Positions 1 through 9,500 of a stretch of 43,022 nt of DNA are shown piece after piece. This stretch comes from Gemmatimonadota bacterium. Its GTDB lineage: Bacteria > Gemmatimonadota > Gemmatimonadetes > Palauibacterales > KS3-K002. The notes under the pieces are model-generated. The model was not told the origin of the DNA and ran no database searches. It saw only the letters and a list, made by a program, of their open reading frames with translations. The number at the start of each line of letters is the position of its first letter. The stretch's first letter is position 1. The stretch lies in NCBI GenBank assembly GCA_020344015.1, contig CP070812.1:1014473-1057494 (forward strand). Direction: 5' to 3'. The translations under genes were made by a program, and so were the position numbers.

Positions 1-73
1 CCAGTGCCTCGTTGACCTTACGGTAGAAGGCGTGATCGCTGAATGCCTTGAAAGAATACTCGTAGGAAGACAT
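1..73 (-). CDS. N-terminal fragment of an unidentified protein
   Basis: Only the first 24 codons lie in the window; the gene runs off the left edge. The reading begins MSSYEYSFKAF and continues with DHAFYRKVNEAL. The start ATG (complement of 71-73) has a weak GGAAG six bases upstream. I do not recognise the family from so short a piece. It is transcribed away from the rmuC-like gene, so the 190-bp gap between them should hold divergent promoters, though I could not pick out convincing -35/-10 boxes there. Confidence 0.55.
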   Translation of the reverse strand, partial: MSSYEYSFKAFSDHAFYRKVNEAL

Positions 74-263
74 TTGAACTTCCTTGATACTTCCAAGGTG
101 GTCATCCGCCTAACAATCTACCCAACCGGGCCTTGATATGCGAGTGCTTGCGGTGAACGAGTTCCACCCGTACTCTGAGGGCGTACCCCTCCAGCCTGCT
201 AACCCCATGAAAGTTGGTAACCTAGGCGATCGGGTCTGTCCCTGAAGCCCCGGAGAGAGCCAC

Positions 264-1253
264 ATGGAACTCACGATTGGCCTTCTGGCCGCCCTGCTGC
301 TCCTCGCCCTTTGGCTGGCCTGGCGCCAGCTCGGGATGGAGCGGGAGATCCGGCGAGCAGCCGAGGCGCCGCCGGCCTCCCTACAGCTGCTACAGCGCGA
401 AGTCCAGGCCATGCGCTCGGGAGTGGATGAACGACTTCGCGAACATGCGCAGCAGACCGGCGAGCTGAGCCGCAGGATCGGCCTGCTGCAGAAGGCGACG
501 GAAAGCGTCGAGAGTTTGGGGGACGGGCTGGGCGAACTGCAGAAGATCCTGCAGCCGCCGCAGCTGCGCGGCGCCTTCGGCGAGCGCATGCTGGAGGAGA
601 CCCTGGCCGACGTGTTGCCGCGCGATCGGTTCCGCCTGCAGTACACGTATGCTACCAGCAACGCCCGAGTCGACGCTGTCATCCTCCTAGGCGATGACCG
701 GCTTTTGCCGGTGGATTCGAAGTTTCCGCTCGACAACTTCCGGCGCTACGTCGAGCTGCGAGGGTGTGGCAGTCAGGACGCGGAAGCGGCGCGGCGCGCA
801 TTTGCCCGCGATGTAAAAGGCCACATCGACGACGTCGCCGCGAAGTACATCGTGCCCGACGAGGGCGCCCTCGATGTCGCGTTCATGTACATACCCTCCG
901 AGTCCGTCTTCCACGAAGTCGCCATCGCTCCGCTCGATGAAAACGGCCGTTGCCTGGCCGAGTACGCGCACAAGAAGCGGGTGGTCCCGGTCTCGCCGAA
1001 CACGCTGCATGCCTATCTGACTGTCGTGCGGATGGGGCTCAAGGGGTTCCAGTTGCAGGAGAGCGCCCGCGAGGTACTCCAACATCTGAGCCATCTACAA
1101 TCGGATGTCGAGACGCTGCGCTCGGGGCTGGATACGGCCCTCAAACAGGCCCGTCATTCGCTGGCCAACTTGTCAGACGTGGATGCCGCGCTGGGCAGGG
1201 TGGAAGGACGATTGGGAAGCGTTACGAGTGGAGCCGTCCTTGAAGGTCGGTGA
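264..1253 (+). CDS. rmuC: RmuC-family DNA recombination protein
   Basis: This 329-residue protein has the RmuC layout: an N-terminal membrane anchor (about residues 4-20), a coiled-coil stretch (about 25-100), then the nuclease-like core. The core is recognised by LRGAFGERMLEETL (101-114), the DSKFPLDNF block (151-159) and the later FMYIPSES and VSPNTLHAYL motifs. RmuC proteins in E. coli limit inversions at short inverted repeats; the family has a predicted restriction-endonuclease-like fold. It is shorter than E. coli RmuC (475 aa), which is common. The start is supported by a GGAGAGA ribosome site six bases upstream of the ATG. Its 3' end overlaps the convergent gene at 1222-1713 by 32 bp. 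Confidence 0.93.
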   Translation: MELTIGLLAALLLLALWLAWRQLGMEREIRRAAEAPPASLQLLQREVQAMRSGVDERLREHAQQTGELSRRIGLLQKATESVESLGDGLGELQKILQPPQLRGAFGERMLEETLADVLPRDRFRLQYTYATSNARVDAVILLGDDRLLPVDSKFPLDNFRRYVELRGCGSQDAEAARRAFARDVKGHIDDVAAKYIVPDEGALDVAFMYIPSESVFHEVAIAPLDENGRCLAEYAHKKRVVPVSPNTLHAYLTVVRMGLKGFQLQESAREVLQHLSHLQSDVETLRSGLDTALKQARHSLANLSDVDAALGRVEGRLGSVTSGAVLEGR

Positions 1254-1713
1254 TGAAGGTATCGAGGTTCTCCGGGCTCACGATCAAGCGCTGGGCATTC
1301 ACGTAGTAAAGGTGTCGGATGACGGGCAGCCGGATAGGCCGCCAGAAGTAGATGTCCGCGACTGGCCCGGTCTTCGAGACGACCCCCACCCAGTTCTGCA
1401 GGTTGGTACGCACGCCGAGGCCGCCCAGGATGCTCCACTCGGTTTCCTTGACTCGCGCGACATCGTTGAGCGGGATCGTCTCGTCGAACAGCGCACCCAT
1501 CTTCACCCGCATCGTCTCGTCGCCCACCTCGACGAACGACTCGCCCAGGTTGCGCCCCAGCCACACCAGGCCGCTGGCCACGGCCAGCGGTAGGGCCACA
1601 GCGCCCAGCGCGCGCTTGGCGAGCGCCACGCCGACCCCGACGGCGCCGGCCGCAAGGCCGCCGCCGGTGAGTAGCGCTTCGAGGTTCTCTTTTCCTGCCA
1701 GTTCGTACCGCAT
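1222..1713 (-). CDS. small membrane protein with a possible PH-like domain
   Basis: A 163-residue protein of unknown function. Residues 15-55 are rich in Gly, Ala, Leu and Val and look like one or two membrane segments broken by AKRA. The rest (about 58-163) alternates short hydrophobic strands with turns, as in bacterial PH-like domains, and contains DETIPLNDVARVKETEWSIL. The open frame extends to 1860, but the ATG at 1713 is preferred because AAAGGA lies seven bases upstream and a perfect TATAAT lies about 40 bases upstream. It converges on and overlaps the end of the rmuC-like gene. The PH-like suggestion comes only from the strand pattern and is weak. Confidence 0.7.
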   Translation of the reverse strand: MRYELAGKENLEALLTGGGLAAGAVGVGVALAKRALGAVALPLAVASGLVWLGRNLGESFVEVGDETMRVKMGALFDETIPLNDVARVKETEWSILGGLGVRTNLQNWVGVVSKTGPVADIYFWRPIRLPVIRHLYYVNAQRLIVSPENLDTFITDLQGRLHS

Positions 1714-1753
1714 CGCCGAGTCCTTTTGGGAGCGACCCTCGTCGTTATCTCCT

Positions 1754-1782
1754 ATTATACAATACACGACGGTCCCCGGAAT
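1754..1782 (-). promoter_or_regulatory. candidate promoter for the 1222-1713 gene
   Basis: On the minus strand a perfect TATAAT (1754-1759) sits 40 bases before the ATG at 1713. The -35 box at the 17-bp position (ATTCCG) is poor, so only the -10 element is well supported. Confidence 0.4.
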
Positions 1783-1880
1783 CATCGCGCGCCTGTCCGC
1801 GCCACCCTGAAACACGTCGTGGTTCGGGCTCGTATCGATGGGCGAGCCCCACCCGCACATGCGAACCGTGGGAAGTCGAA

Positions 1881-2987
1881 GTGCTTATAATGACGACATT
1901 CATGCGCAGTTTGGCCCGGCTTGGTGTTCTGACGCTGGTCCTGGCCTGTGGCTCGGAAACCACCGAACCGACGACGACCTCGCCCATCGAGGTCGTGCAC
2001 ATGCAGGGGCTCGTAGGCTTCGAGGCCCAGCTCGACAGCCTGCGGGTAGACTTACAGATTCCCGGCCTCGGCGCCGCCATCGCCAAGGACGGCGCGATCG
2101 TATGGTCCATGGGTTTCGGCTACGCCGACGCCGTGGCGGAAAGACCGGCCACGCCCACGACACCCTTCCACCTGGCGTCGCTCACCAAGCCTTTCGCCGC
2201 GACGATCCTCATGCAGCTGGTAGAGGCGGGCGCCGTCGATCTGGACGATCCGGTCACCGATTACGGGGTGAACCTGGAGGCGAACGGGATAATTCGCGTT
2301 AGACACCTCCTCAATCACACCTCCGAGGGCGTGCCCGGCTCCGAGTACAGTTACAACGGCGGCCGCTTCGCCGAGCTTGACCGGGTCATCTACGGCGCCT
2401 CGGGTCGCACGTTCGGGGAGCTGTTGGTCGAAGAGATATTGCAGCCGCTCCAGCTCAACCACACGGCGCCTAACCCGCGGAACGGTGCGTTCTATCTCAC
2501 CGGCTTGGATCGTGATGCGTTCATGGCCGAGATGGCGGCGGGTTACGACCTGCGGGACTCCAGACTCTACCCGATGGGACACTCCGCCTACTTTGGATCG
2601 GCCGCTGGGCTCGTCGCGTCGGCAGAGGACGTCGCGACGTTCTCCCTCGCCATCGATGCCGGCGCCTTCCTCGAGCCCGCGACATGGGACTCGGTCTTCA
2701 CCCCGGCGGTCTCCAACACCGGCGAGACGTTAGCCTACGGTCTCGGCTGGTTCATCCAGTATTACGAGGGCGCCAAGCTGGAGTGGCACTACGGCTACTG
2801 GGATACCAACTCGTCTCTGATCGTGAGGGCACCGGAGAAGGGCCTGACCTACGTTGTCCTAGGTAACACGAATATGCTCAGCCGGCCTTATGGACTGGGC
2901 CTCGACAATAATGTCATGCGCTCCGACGTGGCGCGCCTCTTTGTCGCTGCGTTCGTGCTGGGTGACGAGCCGTTGCCGGGCGGCTAG
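1881..2987 (+). CDS. beta-lactamase-fold serine hydrolase, lipoprotein
   Basis: A 368-residue member of the class C beta-lactamase / D-alanyl-D-alanine carboxypeptidase-like family (PF00144). Residues 10-23 form a lipoprotein signal ending in the lipobox LVLAC (Cys23), so the mature enzyme should be membrane-anchored outside the cytoplasm. The catalytic SxxK is ASLTK (Ser100, Lys103). A YSYNG block (156-160) stands where the YxN motif is expected, and WHYGYW is the probable third motif. The substrate cannot be told; family members include esterases and peptidases. The start is a GTG with GGAAG five bases upstream; ATGs at 1890 and 1902 are alternatives that keep the signal peptide. It is only distantly like the three tandem paralogs at 16,727-20,312. 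Confidence 0.88.
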   Translation: MLIMTTFMRSLARLGVLTLVLACGSETTEPTTTSPIEVVHMQGLVGFEAQLDSLRVDLQIPGLGAAIAKDGAIVWSMGFGYADAVAERPATPTTPFHLASLTKPFAATILMQLVEAGAVDLDDPVTDYGVNLEANGIIRVRHLLNHTSEGVPGSEYSYNGGRFAELDRVIYGASGRTFGELLVEEILQPLQLNHTAPNPRNGAFYLTGLDRDAFMAEMAAGYDLRDSRLYPMGHSAYFGSAAGLVASAEDVATFSLAIDAGAFLEPATWDSVFTPAVSNTGETLAYGLGWFIQYYEGAKLEWHYGYWDTNSSLIVRAPEKGLTYVVLGNTNMLSRPYGLGLDNNVMRSDVARLFVAAFVLGDEPLPGG

Positions 2988-3189
2988 CGGGTCGCTGAGA
3001 AATGTCCGTGGATTCGGGGAGGCGCCCAGGTCCCCCGGGGGTCCACCTTGGACCTCGCCTCACCGTTCGCGTGCGCCGCGCGAGTACGCGGCACCGCCCT
3101 TCGTCGCTAGCGAGTTACGCTCCGGGGGACTCCGGTTGCCTCCCCGGCGGATTCCCGTCGTCTTTCAGAGACCTGCTAGCCACCTGGCG

Positions 3190-6114
3190 CTAGACCCGGT
3201 GCGGCGTCAGCCCGATCTCGTTGAGAAACATGCTGCCGCCGGAGTCGCGGCCGCGCCGCCGGTCGCAGCGGGTGAGGACCAGCCGGTCCTTCGCCCGGGT
3301 CATCCCGACGTAGAGCAGCCGGCGAGCCTCCTCGGTCTCGTCCTTGCGATTCTGCACCGCGGCGTAGTAGCCGGGCAGTTGGTAATCCTCGACCCCCACG
3401 ATGTAGACGCGGGAGAATTCCAGCCCTTTGGTGGAGTGGAGGGTCAGGAGGTTCACCCGGTGCGGGTCCGCCTCTACGCCCTCTGACGTAGAGAGCGCGA
3501 CACGCTCCAGCAAGCGCTGGATGCTCTCCTCCAGCGTCTCCGCCTGACTGACTTCGATCAACGAGCCGAGCCGCGCCACTGCCGTCGGGTAGCGCTCGGC
3601 TGGGCTGCGTTCCGCCCGGATCCGCTCCATCGTCGCCCGGCCGCCCAGCCGCTTGATCACCTCCTCCGGCTCCGGCGCATCCAGGCCGGCCGCTTCCCGC
3701 TCCGCTTCGTAGAACTCCAGACAGTCCGAGAAGCGGCCCAGCGAGTACGGCGCCGCCAGCTTGAGTAGCAACCGTTCCTCACCGCTCAGCTTCCGTTTCG
3801 GCTCCAGCGCCAGTCCCAGGCCGAGATGGTCGAGCAGGCTCACCAGCGCCGCCTTGCGCGCCCGCAGCCGTTTCTGCTCGTTCAGGCCATGAAAGACGTG
3901 GGCCAGCGCCTGTGCGTCGTCGAGTGCGTGGTGGGCTCGGTCGATGGTGACGCCGAACCGCTCGGCCAGGTCGCCCAGCCGCGCGCTCTCACGGAACAGC
4001 GATCGCGCCAGCGGCAGGGTGTCGAAGAAGACGAGGCCGGCTGTCTCGGCGAACTCCTCGACCGAACGACGCAGCACCGGCACATCGAAACGGTGGCCGT
4101 TGTGTGCGACAAGCACGCTACCCTCGGCGAACGCCAGGAAACGGGGCCAGATCTCCTCCAATGTTGGGGCCTCGCGCAGGTCGGCCTCGTTGTAGCCGTG
4201 CACCTCGGTAGCAGCGGCGGCTATGGAACCCGCGCAGCGGACCAGCGAGTGGAACGTGTCGACGATCTCTCCGTCCCGTACCTTAGCGGCACCGAGCTCG
4301 ATGATCTCGCAGGTCGCCGGATTGAGATCCGTCGTCTCGAGGTCGAACGCCACATAGTCGCGTAGCACGTCGCCGAAGCCGCGGCTGTGGATCAGCTGCA
4401 GCGCCTTGAACAGCGTCACGACCAGCGGTCGCTCGCCCTCGCCGTCCTTGCCGAGGACCAGGTCGTGCGGACGCGGCTCTACATCATCGCTCGAGTAATC
4501 GACCGCGGTGGGAAGCCGGACCGAGTGCAGCATGCCGCGCAGGGCGATCTCCCGGCCGCCGTGCGGCTCGATGTAGACCCGTCCGCCTGCCGCCACGAGT
4601 GAGGTCAACCGCTCCGCCAGCTCGCGGGCGCCGGGGAACTCGTCCGGATCGCTGATCTCGTCGTAGTGCTCCTCGAGGCGGTTCTCGTACGGCTTGACCC
4701 GTTGCGAGAGCAGCTCCTCGACCAGGCCGCCCAGGCTGTCGTGGGACTCGTGCAGGGCCCGCAGGTTTTCCACGTGATAGACGAAGCGCCACGCCTTTTT
4801 CGTGTCGGGATGATCGGGCGCGTGGGTGCGCGCGTAGAGACGAAGTGCCGCTAGGAAGTCGGTGCCGCGTGACGACGACAGCGTGCGGACCTCCGCCAGC
4901 ATGTTCTCCGGCAGCAGTCGCTCGGCGAACGCTTCAGTCGCTACCGGATCGTCGGGCGCGCTGACCACGCGTAGCGAGGCGACGACGTAGGCGATGACCG
5001 GGTCATCGAGCAGCGAGCGGCCGCGCGCCAGGCGGCAAGGAATGGCGGCTGCCACCATTCGCTTCTCCAGATGCTCGCCGAGATCGTGCCTGCGATAGAG
5101 CAGGGCATAGTCGCCCCAGTCGAGGCCGCTGGTATTCCTGTCAGCCAGTAGGTGGCCGAGTATCCAGGCCGTTTCCGCCTCCTCGTCGTTGAAGGCGTAG
5201 GTCTCGACATCAAATTCCGACTCGCGCTCCGCCTCGATATCCTTGTCGAACAGCACCGGGTTCTCCGTCAGCAGGCGTCGTGCGGCCTCGAAGATCTGGC
5301 GGCTGCAGCGCCAGTTCCGGTCCAGCACGATGGGCTCCTCTACGTCGAAATCGGTGCGGAAGCGCCAGAGGATTCGTGGGTCGGAGCCACGCCAGGAGAA
5401 GATCGACTGTTCGTCATCGCCGACAGCGAAGATGTTGCGATGGCCCGAGGCGAGGCGCTTGAGGATCGCGTACTGGGCGGCGTCGAGGTCCTGGAACTCG
5501 TCGACCAGCAGGTAATCCCAGCGCGAGGCGACCTCGTCGGCGATCCTTGGGTTCTTTCTGAACAGCTCGTCGGTCAGCGCGATTATGTCGTCGAAGTCGA
5601 CCAGGTTCTTCTCGCGCAGCAGCGAGATGTAGCTGTCGAACGTCGCCTCGTCGCCTTCGGTGAGCGCGTAGCCCTGCAACCTGCGCCGCCCGAACAAGGT
5701 GAGCAGCCCGCTGCGACGGCCTTCCGGAAAGATCCCCAGTCGCCTCAGCAGCAGCTGCTGGTAGTGCTCGTCGGCCACGCCGAACCCGCGTCGCAGCCCG
5801 ATTTCGCCGGGCCGATCGCGCAGGATCCCCAGACAGAGGGCGTGCAGCGTGCCCCGGGTGATGCTGTCCGTCCGAGCGCCCAGCCGCCGATGGAGTCGCG
5901 CCGTCACCTCCTCCGCCGCCTTGTTGGTGAAGGTAACGGCGCAGATCCGCTCCGGCGCGAAGCCCTCCGATTCGATCAGATACTCGACTCGGCGGATCAG
6001 GCAAAACGTCTTGCCGGCCCCCGGCCCGGCGAGCACCAGCACGGGACCCGGCGCCGCCTCGATCGCCTCTCGCTGCTTGGGGAACGGTTCGAAGTCTCTC
6101 GCTCTTGACGTCAT
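3190..6114 (-). CDS. UvrD/Rep-family helicase with an inserted DEDDh 3'-5' exonuclease domain
   Basis: A 974-residue protein joining a superfamily 1A DNA helicase to a DnaQ-like exonuclease. Helicase motifs in order: Walker A AGPGAGKT (29-36), TFTNKAAEE (61-69), Walker B LLVDEFQD (202-209), VGDDEQSIFSWRG (231-243), LDRNWRCS (264-271), motif V LLTLHSTKGLEF (889-900) and motif VI LLYVGMTRAKDRL (933-945). Between the last two groups lies a complete exonuclease domain (about 586-745) with Asp591 and Glu593 in FDLETT, Asp677 in HNGHRFDVPVL, and His729 and Asp733 in HHALDDA, that is, all DEDDh residues. The protein should unwind DNA and trim 3' ends, probably in repair. The ATG at 6114 is used although its GGAAG is very close. 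No partner gene is adjacent; the glutaredoxin is divergent. Whether the helicase stays a UvrD-type 3'-5' motor with this insertion is inference. Confidence 0.95.
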   Translation of the reverse strand: MTSRARDFEPFPKQREAIEAAPGPVLVLAGPGAGKTFCLIRRVEYLIESEGFAPERICAVTFTNKAAEEVTARLHRRLGARTDSITRGTLHALCLGILRDRPGEIGLRRGFGVADEHYQQLLLRRLGIFPEGRRSGLLTLFGRRRLQGYALTEGDEATFDSYISLLREKNLVDFDDIIALTDELFRKNPRIADEVASRWDYLLVDEFQDLDAAQYAILKRLASGHRNIFAVGDDEQSIFSWRGSDPRILWRFRTDFDVEEPIVLDRNWRCSRQIFEAARRLLTENPVLFDKDIEAERESEFDVETYAFNDEEAETAWILGHLLADRNTSGLDWGDYALLYRRHDLGEHLEKRMVAAAIPCRLARGRSLLDDPVIAYVVASLRVVSAPDDPVATEAFAERLLPENMLAEVRTLSSSRGTDFLAALRLYARTHAPDHPDTKKAWRFVYHVENLRALHESHDSLGGLVEELLSQRVKPYENRLEEHYDEISDPDEFPGARELAERLTSLVAAGGRVYIEPHGGREIALRGMLHSVRLPTAVDYSSDDVEPRPHDLVLGKDGEGERPLVVTLFKALQLIHSRGFGDVLRDYVAFDLETTDLNPATCEIIELGAAKVRDGEIVDTFHSLVRCAGSIAAAATEVHGYNEADLREAPTLEEIWPRFLAFAEGSVLVAHNGHRFDVPVLRRSVEEFAETAGLVFFDTLPLARSLFRESARLGDLAERFGVTIDRAHHALDDAQALAHVFHGLNEQKRLRARKAALVSLLDHLGLGLALEPKRKLSGEERLLLKLAAPYSLGRFSDCLEFYEAEREAAGLDAPEPEEVIKRLGGRATMERIRAERSPAERYPTAVARLGSLIEVSQAETLEESIQRLLERVALSTSEGVEADPHRVNLLTLHSTKGLEFSRVYIVGVEDYQLPGYYAAVQNRKDETEEARRLLYVGMTRAKDRLVLTRCDRRRGRDSGGSMFLNEIGLTPHRV

Positions 6115-6188
6115 GCTTCCGCCCGGCCCAGACTCATAAGGAGTCCACGTTAACCCTGTGCCCTGATACCCGAGGTGGAGGACCCGCC

Positions 6189-6461
6189 ATGGCTGTTATC
6201 AAGGTCTACACTACGCCGACTTGACCGTACTGCAAAGTGGCCAAGGATTGGCTCACAGAACACGGCTGCGAGTTCGAGGAGGCGGACATCACAAAAGACG
6301 TCTTCCAGCTGCGTGAGTGGCGCGACCTCACCGGCGGCGTCGGCGTCCCGGTCATCGCCCACGGCAAAGATTTCGTCATCGGGTTCAACCCCGAACGGCT
6401 CGAGATGATGCTCGATGGCTGCGAGAGGATGACCGAGGTCGACATACCCGAGGAGGAATAG
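6189..6461 (+). CDS. glutaredoxin-like selenoprotein (UxxC, TGA read as selenocysteine)
   Basis: Read through the TGA at 6222-6224, this frame gives 90 residues: MAVIKVYTTPT, Sec12, PYCKVAKDW, then a thioredoxin fold with the cis-Pro block GVGVPVIAHGKDFVIGF. The usual active site of this family is TTPTCPYC, so the TGA replaces exactly the first, attacking cysteine while the second (Cys15) is kept. A strong GGAGG lies seven bases before the ATG, upstream of the TGA; nothing like it precedes the GTG at 6237, and starting there would remove the first strand and the active site. A SECIS-like hairpin follows. Other genes here use TGA as stop, so the code is not changed genome-wide. Selenocysteine variants of small glutaredoxin-like proteins are known in bacteria. 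The alternatives are a nonsense mutation or a sequencing error of TGC to TGA; selA, selB and selC are not in this window. Confidence 0.8.
6237..6256 (+). promoter_or_regulatory. SECIS-like stem-loop after the in-frame TGA
   Basis: The RNA can pair GUG (6237-6239) with CAC (6254-6256) and GCCAA (6240-6244) with UUGGC (6248-6252), leaving U6253 bulged and GGA as the loop. The loop G-G starts 20 bases after the UGA, within the 16-37 base window usual for bacterial SECIS elements, which typically carry a GG in the apical loop. In E. coli fdhF the bulged U is on the 5' side of the stem; here it is on the 3' side. Confidence 0.6.
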
Positions 6462-6508
6462 TAGGTCGAGTTCGGCATCGGACTATCAACAAACTGTAGG
6501 ACAACTGA

Positions 6509-6540
6509 GACCCCGCAGCCGGCGTGCCGACTGCGGGGTC
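6509..6540 (+). terminator. strong hairpin terminator between convergent genes
   Basis: A perfect 10-bp inverted repeat, GACCCCGCAG (6509-6518) and CTGCGGGGTC (6531-6540), with a 12-base loop. It lies between the glutaredoxin (+) and the tricorn-like peptidase (-). Only TT follows on the + strand, so it is either a weakly U-tailed or a bidirectional terminator. Confidence 0.7.
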
Positions 6541-6558
6541 TTGACGGTTCGAGAAGCG

Positions 6559-9500
6559 CTATCTACCTGCCCCAACCCCGGTTTCGGACTCCCGGTACTC
6601 GAACGATCTGTTCGGGTAGGGCGGTGGCGGCGGGACCTCGCGCGGATCGTTCTCGATCAACTCCAGCAGGTGCTGGATGGCCGCGTCGAGCTGCGCGTCG
6701 GAGCCGTTGTGCGTCGCATGCGGTAGGTTGTCCACCACGATATCGGGCACCACGCCGATCTGCTCGATCAACCACTCGCGTTCCGGCCCGTACACGCCCG
6801 TCATGGGAGCCCGGGCCAGGCCGCCGTCGCTCAAGCGGTTCGACGAGCTGAGCCAGATTTCGCCGCCCCAGGTGCGCGTCCCGATGACCTCGCCGAGGCC
6901 GAGGCGCCGGAACCCGTCGGCGAACGCCTCGCCGTCCGACGCCGTGTTCTGGTCCACCAGCACCACCATGTGGCCGCGGAACGCGTAGTGCATGTTCCAG
7001 GTCGGTTGGCCGACCCGGCCCTTCCAGTACATCCAGGCGCGCCGCATCAGCTTCTCGAGGATGAAGGCGTCGATGTTACCGCCCCGGTTGTTGCGCACGT
7101 CGATGATCAGCCCCTGCCGGTTGAAGACCGGGTAGAATTCGCGGTACCACCTCGTGATGTCGCTCGAGCCCATGGCCCGCAGATGTACGTAGCCGATCTT
7201 ACCTGCGCCCGCTTCCTCGACGATCTGGCGGCGCGTGTACTCCCAATCGCTGTACCTGAGGTTGAAGTCGCCCGTGGTCGGAACGACGATCATGTCGCGG
7301 GATTCACCGGCCCGGATCGTGCCGCCGCCGCCCGACCGCACGGTGAGCAGTACCTGGCGGCCTTGCTGGTTGCGGAGCAACGCTCCGATGTCCGGCACCT
7401 CCAATGTCCCGACGCCGTTCACCGCTTCGATCACGTCGCCGGCGTGGACCTCGAGGTCCGGGTCGGCCAGCGGTGACATCTCGTCCGGGTAGTCGGGATC
7501 CGACTGGTAGATGTAGTCGATGCGATAGCCGCCGGCCTCGGGGTCGCGGAACAGGCGCGCGCCCAGCGTCGGCACCTGGATATTGTCGTCGCCGCGGCGC
7601 AGGTCACCGCCGCGCACGCTCGTGTGCAGCGCCGATAGCTCGCCCACCACGCGTCCGATGAGGTCCGACAGTTCGCCGCGCGTGGTCACCCGATCGACGA
7701 GCGGCAGATACTTCTCCAACGTTGCGTCCCAATCGACGCCGTGCATGTTGGGGTCGTAGAAGTAGTCACGCTCCAGCCGCCACGCGTCGACGAAGATCTG
7801 CCGCCAATCTTCACGCACGTCGATCGGAAACGTCCAGCCGCCCAGGTCGACCCGATGCTCGTTCAGGTTGCCGACCCGTGACGGCTTGGCATCGATCACG
7901 TACAGGTTGCTGCCCCGGCGCAGCAAGAACTTCTTGCCGTCGAGTGAGAGTTCGAAGCTACCGACGTCTTCGACCACCGTCGTCGGGTCGAAATCGTCGT
8001 TGCCGATCTCCAGCCCCATCAGATGAGAGTCCGCTTGCGGCCCCGAGTCGCGCGCACGCCAGAACAGCGCATCCTCCGTGACGTACAGCGAGCTGTAGTT
8101 GCCGGCCTCGACCGGGACCTGCTTGACCCGGCGCTCCAGACCATCCAGGTCGATTCGGACCGGTGTGACTTCGTCCGAATCGTCGTCGGAGCCGCCGCGA
8201 CCGCGGCCGTTCCCGTTATCGCGTTCTGAACGACTCAGCTCGTCGTCCGGCTTGAACGGAGAACGCAGACCCTTCTGCAGCGCGACGTGGAAGATCTCGA
8301 TCGACCTGTCGAAGTACGGCTCCGGCTGGCGCGAGCCCCAGGGGCTGCCGACCAGCGAGCGCAGGTTGCGGTCGGACAGGAAGTAGATGAACTCGCCGTC
8401 CGGGTCCCAGGCGACGCTGAAGCTGTTGACCCGATCGCTTGTGAGCGGCACGGTCGTTCCGGCTTCCACGCCGTACAGCTTGATCTGACTGAAGCTGTTC
8501 AGCGCGCGCATCGTGAAGGCGAGCCAGCGGCTGTCCGGCGACCAGGCCATGTCGCCGATACCTTCCCGGTTCTCGGAGACTCTTCGGCTTTCGCCGGTAG
8601 CGACGTTGAGCACCCACAGGTCACTGTTGTTGTCGTCGTAGGCGATCCATTCACCGTCCGGCGACGGGTAGGCACGGAAGCGAAGGATCGTGCCGTCGTC
8701 GGTGAGCGGTTCCTCGTCGCCGACCCCGTTGGCCGGGATCTTCACGAACTCGTGCTCGCCCGTCTCGTCCGACAGTCCCAGGAGGGTCTCACCGTCGGGC
8801 ATGAACACGACGTCACGGTATCGCACTCCTTCCTTGCGCGAGGCCCGCACCAGGCGCCCCTGTTCCGCCGGCACGACGAACACGCGGCCGCGGGCGGTTA
8901 GCACGACGCTCGAGCCTTCGGGGTGAATGTGGGCCGAGGTGAGATAGCGCATCGGGTCCTCGACCCAGTTCTCGCGCAGGTGATCGAGGTCCGAAGCCAG
9001 AGTGATGGGGACGAGCCGTGTGTCGCCGCTGGCGATATCGTGGAGCCAGAGGTCGGCGCCCAGCTGGTAGGCGATCCGCCCCTGCGACAGCGTCGGGTTC
9101 TTCACGTCCCAGCCGCTGTGCCGGGTGTGCTGCCGCAGGTCTCCTCCTGATTCGTCCATCGACCAGACGTTCATCGTGCCGTCGCGGTCGGTCACGAAGT
9201 AGACGCGGCCACTCCACCACATCGGCGAGTGGCTCTCGCCGGTATGGTCGCCGGTCAGCTCGACGGCTTCTGGCGCGCCCGTCTCGAACTTCCACACGTC
9301 ACGCGCCGTGCCACCCGTGTATCGTTTGGTGACGTTGCCGTGGAAAGCCGGGCGGACGAAGAAGAGTATGCCCCCCGTGTCGTCGTAGGTCGCCTCACTA
9401 CCGTCGGCCAGCGGGACCAGCGTGCGCGTTCCGTCCTCCAGGTTCAGCGTCACGAGCCGCCGCTTCGGCAGCCCCGAGTAGTGGGTCGTCGTGTAGACGA

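Noticed and set aside
2988..3189. Possible gene or element in the 202-bp gap after the first serine hydrolase
   Set aside because: Only small palindromes such as GGTCCA/TGGACC are seen; no ribosome site, promoter or terminator with a U-tail could be supported.
5152..6108. Long + strand frame of 318 residues opposite the helicase
   Set aside because: Antisense shadow of a high-GC gene; the helicase motifs on the minus strand are complete and the + strand protein has no recognisable family.
6237..6461. A 74-residue frame starting at GTG 6237 as a separate glutaredoxin-like gene
   Set aside because: No ribosome site, and it lacks the first strand and the active site. The frame is continuous through the TGA to a well-supported ATG at 6189.
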